DNA from: Rhodobiaceae bacterium UBA7378
Lineage (GTDB): Bacteria; Pseudomonadota; Alphaproteobacteria; RS24
Direction: 5' to 3'
DNA length: 8,578 nt
Assembly (NCBI GenBank): GCA_002469805.1
Contig: DKNW01000072.1
Location: forward strand, 1-8,578
Position 1 is the stretch's first letter, and each line of letters starts with the position of its first letter. Made by a program: the position numbers and the translations under genes. The notes below the pieces were generated by a model. That model was given only the letters and a program-made list of their open reading frames with translations, made no database searches and was not told where the DNA came from. Below, in pieces: positions 1 to 5,621 of the stretch.

Positions 1-704
1 ATAACACCGGCATAATCACCGTTAGGTACAAAACAAATATCCTGACTATCGGGCTTGTCGGCAACACCCAAGTCAAGCATCGCCGCGAAGCGGCGAATAT
101 CGCTCTTATCGAGATGCGCCAGCGGAAAGCGTAGAAAATCCAGTTGCTCTTGTGTGGTAGAGAACAAAAAATACGACTGATCGCGCGCTAGATCGGCCGG
201 CCGAAACATTTCCCAACCCGACGCCCCGCGCCGTGTGGCGATGTAATGGCCGGTAACCATGGCTGTTGCTTCGAGATCGCGGGCAACACCCAGCAGGTCA
301 CGAAACTTAACCGTCTCATTGCACCGGATACAGGGAATGGGCGTATGCCCATCAAGATAGCTGTCGACAAATTCATTCATCACGCTGTCGCGGAACTTCG
401 ATTCGTAATCGAGCACATAATGCGGCATTTCCAGCCGCGCCGCGACGTTGCGCGCATCATGAATATCCTGACCGGCGCAGCATGCTCCTTTGCGCCGTAT
501 GGCCTCGCCATGATCGTAAAGCTGAAGCGTGATGCCCACCGCGTCATAGCCCGCCCGCTTCACCAGCGCAGCGGCAACCGAACTATCCACGCCCCCAGAC
601 ATCGCCACCACCACGCGCTGGCCCGCGCGCTGTTCGGGTGCACCGATAGCTAGGTCGATAACCGGCAGATCTTTTAAAATGTCCTGCGTTATCGGGTTTT
701 CCAT
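1..704 (-). CDS. mnmA: tRNA-specific 2-thiouridylase MnmA (C-terminal part beyond the left edge)
   Basis: ATP-dependent cytoplasmic enzyme that puts sulfur on C2 of wobble uridine 34 in tRNAs for Lys, Glu and Gln, receiving sulfur through the IscS relay. 234 codons are visible. The PP-loop SGGVDS is at residues 36-41. The first catalytic cysteine is Cys128 in CIRCN, and the second (persulfide-accepting) is Cys224 in SQDICF, close to the window edge. The segments GACCAGQD, TPIPC and KPDSQDICF are typical of alphaproteobacterial MnmA. The 30-odd residues before the PP-loop are longer than in E. coli but, as far as I recall, normal for this clade. The ATG at 704-702 is preceded by AGAAGGAG (720-713) at good spacing. 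Only the C-terminal portion is missing, and no frameshift is seen. It is divergent from the ctrA-like gene. Confidence 0.96.
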   Translation of the reverse strand, partial: MENPITQDILKDLPVIDLAIGAPEQRAGQRVVVAMSGGVDSSVAAALVKRAGYDAVGITLQLYDHGEAIRRKGACCAGQDIHDARNVAARLEMPHYVLDYESKFRDSVMNEFVDSYLDGHTPIPCIRCNETVKFRDLLGVARDLEATAMVTGHYIATRRGASGWEMFRPADLARDQSYFLFSTTQEQLDFLRFPLAHLDKSDIRRFAAMLDLGVADKPDSQDICFVPNGDYAGV

Positions 705-726
705 TACAAAATCTCCTTCTGGATGC

Positions 727-754
727 ACTATATGCAACGCGCCCGCGCCTGCAA
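727..754 (-). promoter_or_regulatory. Candidate mnmA promoter in the divergent mnmA/ctrA-like gap
   Basis: The gap at 705-856 separates two divergent genes and must hold both promoters. Reading the minus strand, TATAGT (732-727, 5 of 6 to TATAAT) is preceded by a weak TTGCAG (754-749) with a 16-base spacer. The predicted start would fall near base 720, giving a very short leader that begins at the Shine-Dalgarno. On the plus strand I could not pick a convincing -35/-10 pair for the ctrA-like gene. Its GGGAG ribosome site is at 845-849. A TTAA at 831-834 lacks a proper partner for a full CtrA box. An 8-bp palindrome TGTGCACA sits at 797-804. Confidence 0.3.
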
Positions 755-856
755 GCCCCCGTTTTCACACCCGATCACAAAAAGTTGATTTGTCTGTGTG
801 CACATATTTGCGCTGTCATTTCCATGTTGCTTAACGCTTTTTATGGGAGTTTTTTA

Positions 857-1540
857 ATGCGTATTTTGTTTATCGATGATGATGCAGTTTTTGCCAGTGC
901 CCTGAGTGAAATACTGGAAGACCAAAACATTCAAGTCGATCAGGCCGAAAGCGGTGAAAGCGGAATCGAACTGGCCGAGATCTATGATTATCAAGCGATC
1001 GTTCTGGACTTAGGTTTGCCGGACATGACGGGAAGCGAAGTGCTGAATGAATTTCGTAGTGCCGGAAACCAAACACCTGTTTTGATCTTATCAGGACAAA
1101 CAGAGATGGAAGCGCGGTTGTCATGCCTGAATTTGGGCGCGGATGATTATTTGACCAAGCCAGTACATTCCAGAGAGTTGATTGCGCGGCTGGAAGCACT
1201 TGTCCGGCGGGCAAACGGGCATTGCAGCAATGTCCTCGAATTTGGTGATCTGACATTAGATTTGCACGCACGCCAAGTCACAGTGCACGGACGCCCGCTT
1301 GATCTGACCAACAAAGAATATCAGATGCTGGAATTGCTGTGCCTACGCAGTGGTCGTGTGGTGAGCAAGGAAACCTTCCTCGATCATTTATACGGCGGCA
1401 TTGATGAGCCTGAAATGAAGATTATTGATGTGTTTGTCTGCAAACTTCGCAAGAAAATCAGCCGCGAAACGCACGACACAGCCTTGATCGAGACGGTTTG
1501 GGGGCGTGGTTACCGGGTGAACGCACAAGCTGTCGCCTGA
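857..1540 (+). CDS. ctrA: CtrA-family OmpR-type response regulator
   Basis: Two-component transcription regulator of 227 residues, close to the roughly 230 of Caulobacter CtrA, the master cell-cycle regulator. Receiver domain about 1-120: acidic triad Asp7-Asp8-Asp9, phospho-acceptor Asp51 in LDLGLPDM (the same position as in CtrA) and Lys101 in YLTKP. Winged-helix domain about 125-222, with KEYQMLELL, the CtrA hallmark stretch from DHLYGG through DEPEMKIIDVFVCKLRKK, and ETVWGRGY. The near-identity of the recognition helix suggests CtrA-type TTAA-N7-TTAA targets (inference). The ATG at 857 follows GGGAG at 845-849; a TTG at 785 would add 24 residues with no family match. The receiver departs from canonical CtrA (IDDD not IEDD, KPV not KPF), and the end is Val-Ala, not the Ala-Ala ClpXP tag. 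It could be the main CtrA or a paralog. Confidence 0.85.
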   Translation: MRILFIDDDAVFASALSEILEDQNIQVDQAESGESGIELAEIYDYQAIVLDLGLPDMTGSEVLNEFRSAGNQTPVLILSGQTEMEARLSCLNLGADDYLTKPVHSRELIARLEALVRRANGHCSNVLEFGDLTLDLHARQVTVHGRPLDLTNKEYQMLELLCLRSGRVVSKETFLDHLYGGIDEPEMKIIDVFVCKLRKKISRETHDTALIETVWGRGYRVNAQAVA

Positions 1541-1604
1541 GTTTTTAGGCCTCAGCCGCACCAACCGGTTGTGCAAGCGCCCCTGCTAGTGTTATGCACG
1601 TCGC

Positions 1605-2444
1605 ATGACTGCATCACCGCTTCCTTTCGACCCGCATGAAACAGAGTTCATGCGCGCCTTGTGCAAGGCAACATTGGAAGCTGGCGCGCGCATAATGCAT
1701 CATTATAAAAACGGCGTGGAGACGGAAGAAAAATCTGACAATTCACCTGTAACGCAAGCAGATCGTGATGCCGAGACGATGATCGAGCAGGCCCTTGCAA
1801 CGCTTGCGCCCGACATTCAGATGGTCGGTGAAGAAGCGTGTTCCGAACAAGTGCCCGACAAATTGGCCCCGCATTTCTTTCTCGTAGATCCGCTCGACGG
1901 CACACGCGATTTCATTGCCAAGCGCAAGGATTTCACGGTGAATATTGGGCTGATTTCGGGAACTCGGCCCGTTGCAGGAGTGATCTATGCGCCGGTTCAC
2001 GAAAAGCTTTATTTTTCCGGCCCCCAAAGCGCATTTTTGATCAAGCTCGCGCCAACCGACACGCTTGATATGGGTAAGGCCGAAGCCTTGCGGATTTCTC
2101 CATTCCCGGATAATGGCTTGCGGGTTCTCGCAAGCCGCTCGCATCGTGACAAAAAAACCGATGCCCTGATTAATCAACTCCACATTCGCGATGTGATCCC
2201 TGCCGCATCTTCTTATAAATTCTGTTTGCTTGCCGAAGGGGTCGCCGATCTTTATCCGCGCCATGGCAGAACGATGGAATGGGACACCGCCGCCGGACAC
2301 GCCATTTTAAACGCCGCCGGTGGTCTGGTTACGCGCGAAGATGGCTCTCCACTTGAATATGGCAAGCTGGACAGGGCTCTCGATAACCCTTCTTTTATTG
2401 CAGCCGCACACCACAACTGGCAAGATGCGATTCGAACCAATTAG
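1605..2444 (+). CDS. cysQ: 3'(2'),5'-bisphosphate nucleotidase CysQ
   Basis: Mg2+-dependent phosphatase of the inositol monophosphatase superfamily. It removes the 3'-phosphate from 3'-phosphoadenosine 5'-phosphate, a by-product of sulfate assimilation that is toxic when it builds up. 279 residues, slightly longer than E. coli CysQ. Motifs: NSPVTQAD at 46-53, GEE at 75-77, the metal-binding DPLDGT at 95-100 (Asp95, Asp98) and EWDTAAGH near 225-232 with the third metal ligand Asp227. The DNSPVT context and overall pattern favour CysQ over a generic inositol monophosphatase SuhB. The ATG at 1605 has no clear Shine-Dalgarno. A second in-frame ATG at 1650 (Met16) lies just before the conserved N-terminal helix and is a possible alternative. 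It follows the ctrA-like gene after 64 bases and runs directly into eipA. Confidence 0.9.
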   Translation: MTASPLPFDPHETEFMRALCKATLEAGARIMHHYKNGVETEEKSDNSPVTQADRDAETMIEQALATLAPDIQMVGEEACSEQVPDKLAPHFFLVDPLDGTRDFIAKRKDFTVNIGLISGTRPVAGVIYAPVHEKLYFSGPQSAFLIKLAPTDTLDMGKAEALRISPFPDNGLRVLASRSHRDKKTDALINQLHIRDVIPAASSYKFCLLAEGVADLYPRHGRTMEWDTAAGHAILNAAGGLVTREDGSPLEYGKLDRALDNPSFIAAAHHNWQDAIRTN

Positions 2445-2457
2445 AGGATATGATTTG
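2443..2457 (+). promoter_or_regulatory. Ribosome binding site and TTG start of eipA overlapping the cysQ stop
   Basis: AGAGGA at 2443-2448 begins inside the TAG stop of cysQ (2442-2444) and lies six bases before an in-frame TTG at 2455. This arrangement suggests translational coupling from cysQ to eipA. A competing ATG at 2450 is at bad spacing and out of frame with eipA. An in-frame ATG at 2425 lies inside cysQ with no Shine-Dalgarno. Confidence 0.6.
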
Positions 2458-3102
2458 TCAGGGATCAAAAACCGCTGGATTAATCGCTTGCGGGTAAGTC
2501 GTTCGCGGGAAACTGGCTTGCATTTTCCCGGGTTACGCCACCTATTGCGGCTAGTGGCTCTGGCGTTTTTACTCAGTGTCCCCGCCAGCCACGCGCAGGA
2601 ACAATTTCCTCCCAAGGTTGAAGATTTTTCAGAAAGCATGCTAGTCGTCTCGGCCGCAAAATATCTTGGCACCACGGCTGAATCGATGGCAGAAATCATG
2701 GATAAGGTTTTCAGCCAATATGGTATTCCCGATGCCATTATTCGCGGCGAGGAAGTGAGCGCAGCGGTCGTATTTGGCTTGCGCTATGGGCGAGGCACGC
2801 TGGAAACCCAAGATGGCAATCAGTATCCGATTTATTGGCGCGGACCGTCAGCCGGCGTGGATACGGGCGGAAATGCGGCCAAAAGTTTCACATTAGTCTA
2901 TGGCTTGGATCGCGTGGATGATATTTATCGGCGCTTTGGGGGCGTCGACGGGTCGGCGTTTTATCTGGGCGGTGTCGCGGTTAACTATCTGCAACGCGAC
3001 AATATCGTTCTGGCGCCCATGCGGGCTGGTATCGGCCTGCGCGCAGGTGTCAGCATTGGGTATTTGAAATTCACCCGCGACAGCGGTTGGTTTCCGTTCT
3101 AG
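2455..3102 (+). CDS. eipA: EipA-like periplasmic envelope integrity protein (DUF1134)
   Basis: Member of the DUF1134 family found in alphaproteobacteria. The Brucella protein EipA is a periplasmic factor needed for cell-envelope stress resistance; the biochemical activity is unknown to me. From the TTG start it has 215 residues: a long basic n-region, a hydrophobic stretch at about 30-43 and a signal peptidase I site after ASHA (about residue 47), so the mature protein starts QEQFPPKVEDF. The conserved domain holds YGRGTL, YWRGPS, the GGVDGSAF region, a Gly-rich C-terminal section (RAGIGLRAG, VSIGYLKF) and the ending SGWFPF. Start alternatives are ATG 2425 (overlapping cysQ) and TTG 2518 (a more usual signal-peptide length). 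I chose 2455 for its Shine-Dalgarno. Brucella eipA is reported to be CtrA-regulated, and here a CtrA-type gene is two genes upstream. Confidence 0.85.
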   Translation: MSGIKNRWINRLRVSRSRETGLHFPGLRHLLRLVALAFLLSVPASHAQEQFPPKVEDFSESMLVVSAAKYLGTTAESMAEIMDKVFSQYGIPDAIIRGEEVSAAVVFGLRYGRGTLETQDGNQYPIYWRGPSAGVDTGGNAAKSFTLVYGLDRVDDIYRRFGGVDGSAFYLGGVAVNYLQRDNIVLAPMRAGIGLRAGVSIGYLKFTRDSGWFPF

Positions 3103-3134
3103 CCTAATTTATCTTAATTACGTCCACTAATGCC

Positions 3135-4067
3135 CTATCGCGTCTGACTTTCAATGAAGGCGGCGTAAAGCGCGGCTAGTTCATCGACCTTGCCATAAGA
3201 GAAGAAATGCCCGCCGGTAAATTGATGCGCATCAGCCGCATTATAAACCGCAATTGCAGCCTCAACCTCCGCAGCCGGAATTTCGGGATCATCGCTCGCA
3301 TAGGCAAAATGCACCGGCACACCCGCCGCCGCAATGGTGCGGTGGTCGTCCATGCGATCGGATAATGCATCGCCGGTGATCATCTGCGTAATCATGCGCT
3401 CTGTGCCCATTACCGCGAACTGCTCTTTGAAATGCGCCATCAATGCCTGGCCAGTTTCGGTTTCGGGACTGAAGCTCTCGCCGCGTTGGATTATGGCAGG
3501 GATCGCGTAAAGCCGCGCCAGAAGCGGCCCGATAATTGGCAAACGCGCTACCATCACGCTGCGCGACACGTTTACGCCGCCAATAACCGGCACTTGCAGC
3601 CCCAGCGTAATAACCCTTTCGGGATGTTCGGCGGCAAAGCGCGCGACAATTGCCCCACCAAGCGACACGCCGTAGAGATGCACCGCACCAAGGTCCAGAT
3701 GGTCCATTAACCCGTCAAGCTGCGCGCGCATGAGATCAATGCTAAACGGCGTATCGGTGCGGTCAGAAAAACCCCGTCCATATTGGTCATAAAGCACAAC
3801 CCTGAAGCCTGCCGCGACAAGCGGCGCGGCATAGTCTTGATAGGTGAGCGAACCGAGCGTAGCGCCATGCACCAAAATAATTGCCGGCGCGCCCACCGGC
3901 CCATAGGTGCGAAATGCCGTCGTACCATGTTGTAATGCCGCCGTTTCGTAACCCGACGACGCACGGAAACTTGCCGCTGTTTTAGTTTCGCGGTCGGCTA
4001 CGCGATAGGCGATATAAAGCCCGCCCACGACCAGCACGACAATCGCGATCACAAGTTTAAATATCAT
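3135..4067 (-). CDS. Membrane-anchored alpha/beta hydrolase
   Basis: 310-residue alpha/beta-hydrolase-fold protein with an N-terminal hydrophobic segment (about 2-21) that probably anchors it in the inner membrane, followed by a catalytic domain facing the periplasm (inference). Visible fold features: the oxyanion-loop region LVHGATLG (65-72), the strand and turn YDQYGRGFSD (93-102), the nucleophile elbow GVSLGG with Ser135, an acid at Asp259 or Asp260 in YASDDPEIP, and His287 in FTGGHFF. The triad is therefore complete. The substrate cannot be told; esterase, lipase and C-C hydrolase relatives all share these motifs. The ATG at 4067 has AGGA (4079-4076) at good spacing. An in-frame ATG at 4109 would put 14 residues ahead of the anchor and overlap the upstream gene, so I prefer 4067. 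It lies four bases downstream of the DUF6476-like gene, probably in one operon, and converges on eipA. Confidence 0.85.
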   Translation of the reverse strand: MIFKLVIAIVVLVVGGLYIAYRVADRETKTAASFRASSGYETAALQHGTTAFRTYGPVGAPAIILVHGATLGSLTYQDYAAPLVAAGFRVVLYDQYGRGFSDRTDTPFSIDLMRAQLDGLMDHLDLGAVHLYGVSLGGAIVARFAAEHPERVITLGLQVPVIGGVNVSRSVMVARLPIIGPLLARLYAIPAIIQRGESFSPETETGQALMAHFKEQFAVMGTERMITQMITGDALSDRMDDHRTIAAAGVPVHFAYASDDPEIPAAEVEAAIAVYNAADAHQFTGGHFFSYGKVDELAALYAAFIESQTR

Positions 4068-4071
4068 TTTA

Positions 4072-4464
4072 TTATTCCTGTTTAAGCCGGATACGGCCAC
4101 GCTCTTCACCGCGGCGCGGGTCGAGCAAAATCAGCGTATGCCCGCCCTCAGCCTTGTCCCGCAGGCGCAAAATCAGGCGACCGTCAGCGGCTATCACCTC
4201 ATCCAGCACACTGCCCGCTGGCAGTTCAATTTGTGTTTCACCGAAACCGGGCTTGACCGGCACATTGCCCTCCGGGTCACTGACCCGCTTAATTATGGTA
4301 CCGATAACAATCGCCGCACCGCCCAGCAAAATCAGCCCCAGCGTAATCACGACAATTAGCAGCGTGCGCACATAGCGCGCGCGCCCCGCATTATTGTCGC
4401 CATTTTCGCCTGCTTCCACCGGGCCAGTTTCCCCATCCGGCGGGATTTGTGTATGGTCAGTCAT
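4072..4464 (-). CDS. Small single-pass membrane protein, DUF6476-like
   Basis: 130-residue protein with an acidic, Pro/Gly-rich N-terminal tail (1-27), one transmembrane helix at about 34-58 flanked by basic residues on both sides, and a C-terminal soluble domain (about 75-126). That domain has the pattern LPAGSVLDEVIAADGRLILR, then a hydrophobic strand and the basic end RRGEERGRIRLKQ. From memory this fits the small proteins often encoded divergently from rluD in alphaproteobacteria (annotated DUF6476), of unknown function. The ATG at 4464-4462 shares its CATG with the start of the rluD-like gene on the other strand. An in-frame ATG at 4596 lies deep inside the rluD-like gene and is rejected. 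The end of the gene carries the Shine-Dalgarno of the downstream hydrolase. Confidence 0.72.
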   Translation of the reverse strand: MTDHTQIPPDGETGPVEAGENGDNNAGRARYVRTLLIVVITLGLILLGGAAIVIGTIIKRVSDPEGNVPVKPGFGETQIELPAGSVLDEVIAADGRLILRLRDKAEGGHTLILLDPRRGEERGRIRLKQE

Positions 4465-5479
4465 GGTTTTGGTTCCCCCCGCGCACGCGGACATACGCTT
4501 TGTTGTACGCGCCGAAGATAATGGCACGCGGCTCGACAAGATACTGGCACACAATGCGCCGGAAATCAGCCGCGCCCGTTTGCAGGCGCTAGTCAAGGCC
4601 GGCGCATGTCAGGCCGCCCGAAACGCAACGACCGACACGATAAAAGACCCAGCATGGCGGGTCAAACCAGATGACGAGATTGTGTTGCGCGTGCCGCCAC
4701 CGCAGGAAACCCGCGTTACCGGTCAGGCCATGCCGCTCGATATCTTGCACGAGGACGCCCATCTCATCGTGCTCAACAAGCCGGCGGGCCTGGTGGTGCA
4801 TCCGGCTCCTGGCAATCGCGATAAAACGCTGGTAAACGCGCTCATCGCTCATTGCGGCGACACGCTGTCGGGTATTGGCGGGGAAAAGCGCCCGGGCATT
4901 GTCCACCGGCTCGACAAAGACACAAGCGGCGTCATGGTAGCCGCCAAAACCGATGCCGCGCATCTCTCGCTTAGCGAGCAATTTGCCGCCCATGGCCGCG
5001 ACGGGCGCATGCGGCGCAGTTATCAGGCACTGGTGTGGGGCACGCCCCTGCCTGGCGTTGGCAAGGTTGAGGCCGCCATTGCGCGCGCGCCGAATAACCG
5101 CAAGAAAATGGCCGTGTCAAAGCATGAAAGCGCGCGCCACGCCGTCACGCATTATCAAGCCCGTGAAAGCTTTATCGGCGGGCAGGTTTCCCACGTCGCT
5201 TGCCATTTGGAGACGGGCCGCACGCACCAGATACGCGTGCATATGGCCCATATCGGCCACCCTGTGCTGGGCGATGGGGTGTATGGCGCGGGCATGAAAA
5301 GCCGAACCCGCCACCTGGATGATGCCGCCACTGCCGCACTCACCGCGCTGGAGCGACAGGCCTTGCACGCCCAGCTTTTGGGCTTTGAACACCCCGCCAC
5401 GGGCGAGGCTATGACGTTTGAGGCCTCGCTGCCGGATGATCTGGCCCGCTTGCTGACGGCGCTGGAAAACACGCGGTGA
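4463..5479 (+). CDS. rluD: RluA-family 23S rRNA pseudouridine synthase (RluD-like)
   Basis: 338-residue pseudouridine synthase that isomerises uridines in RNA. RluD makes the pseudouridines in helix 69 of 23S rRNA, whereas RluC and RluA relatives act elsewhere, so the exact target is inferred. An S4 RNA-binding domain spans about 21-78 (GTRLDKIL, SRARLQALVKAG, VKPDDEI). The catalytic domain begins at about 90 with LDILHEDAHLIVLNKPAGLVVHP. Catalytic Asp151 is in HRLDKDTSG, with RRSYQALVWG after it and the conserved TGRTHQIRVHMAHIGHPVLGD near 250-270. The length is normal. The only sensible ATG is 4463; it has no Shine-Dalgarno and shares CATG with the opposing gene's start. Ends 84 bases before the preferred rpoH start; rluD-rpoH adjacency is common in alphaproteobacteria. 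Confidence 0.88.
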   Translation: MVLVPPAHADIRFVVRAEDNGTRLDKILAHNAPEISRARLQALVKAGACQAARNATTDTIKDPAWRVKPDDEIVLRVPPPQETRVTGQAMPLDILHEDAHLIVLNKPAGLVVHPAPGNRDKTLVNALIAHCGDTLSGIGGEKRPGIVHRLDKDTSGVMVAAKTDAAHLSLSEQFAAHGRDGRMRRSYQALVWGTPLPGVGKVEAAIARAPNNRKKMAVSKHESARHAVTHYQARESFIGGQVSHVACHLETGRTHQIRVHMAHIGHPVLGDGVYGAGMKSRTRHLDDAATAALTALERQALHAQLLGFEHPATGEAMTFEASLPDDLARLLTALENTR

Positions 5480-5514
5480 TATCAACCGCTTAACCCAAGT
5501 TTCAGCGCATGCCC

Positions 5515-5543
5515 TTTAAATTGCCATATTGTGGCTCTATATA
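5515..5543 (+). promoter_or_regulatory. Candidate rpoH promoter
   Basis: TTTAAA (5515-5520, 4 of 6 to TTGACA) and TATATA (5538-5543, 4 of 6 to TATAAT) are separated by 17 bases in the rluD-rpoH gap. Transcription would start near 5550, at the first base of the GAGG/CCTC hairpin, giving a short leader before the GTG at 5564. No RpoH-type (-35 CTTGAA, -10 CCCCAT) promoter was seen. The two matches are weak, so this is tentative. Confidence 0.3.
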
Positions 5544-5546
5544 TCT

Positions 5547-5563
5547 TGAGAGGTAACCTCACA
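5547..5563 (+). promoter_or_regulatory. Hairpin containing the rpoH Shine-Dalgarno
   Basis: GAGG (5550-5553), loop TAA (5554-5556) and CCTC (5557-5560) form a perfect four-pair stem. After one A-A mismatch it can be extended by G5548-C5562 and T5547-A5563. The 5' arm is GAGGT, the only good Shine-Dalgarno in front of rpoH, nine bases before the in-frame GTG at 5564. Ribosome access could thus depend on opening this hairpin. The fold is read directly; a regulatory role is inference. Confidence 0.5.
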
Positions 5564-5621
5564 GTGCACAAAGCAGTGCACAAAACAGTGCACAAAATAG
5601 TGCAAAATAAAGTGCAAAGCA
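5562..5621 (+). repeat. Five 12-bp tandem repeats at the rpoH translation start
   Basis: Units start at 5562, 5574, 5586, 5598 and 5610. The first is CAGTGCACAAAG, the second and third are both CAGTGCACAAAA, the fourth is TAGTGCAAAATA and the fifth is AAGTGCAAAGCA, ending on the A of the ATG at 5621. Each unit has a GTG (5564, 5576, 5588, 5600, 5612), all in frame with rpoH. If translated, they encode Val-His-Lys-X repeats that decay to Val-Gln. The GTGCAC of units 1-3 is self-complementary, so neighbouring units can pair as 6-bp stems with 6-base loops. Confidence 0.9.

Noticed and set aside
246..653. Long open frame on the plus strand inside mnmA
   Set aside because: Opposite strand to a clearly conserved MnmA sequence; no recognisable protein and no ribosome site.
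797..804. TGTGCACA palindrome upstream of the ctrA-like gene, sharing GTGCAC with the rpoH repeats
   Set aside because: GTGCAC also occurs inside the ctrA-like coding region (1283-1288) and is expected about twice by chance in this length; no evidence of a shared operator.
831..845. Possible CtrA autoregulation box upstream of the ctrA-like gene
   Set aside because: TTAA at 831 is followed seven bases later by TATG, which matches only half of the second TTAA.
1537..1555. CTGAG...CTCAG inverted repeat after the ctrA-like gene as a terminator
   Set aside because: Only five pairs with a nine-base loop and no T-run after it; also cysQ starts 64 bases downstream on the same strand.
3105..3120. 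TAATT...AATTA inverted repeat between eipA and the alpha/beta hydrolase
   Set aside because: Stem is short and made of A-T pairs only; no support as a terminator or operator, though the gap is just 32 bases.
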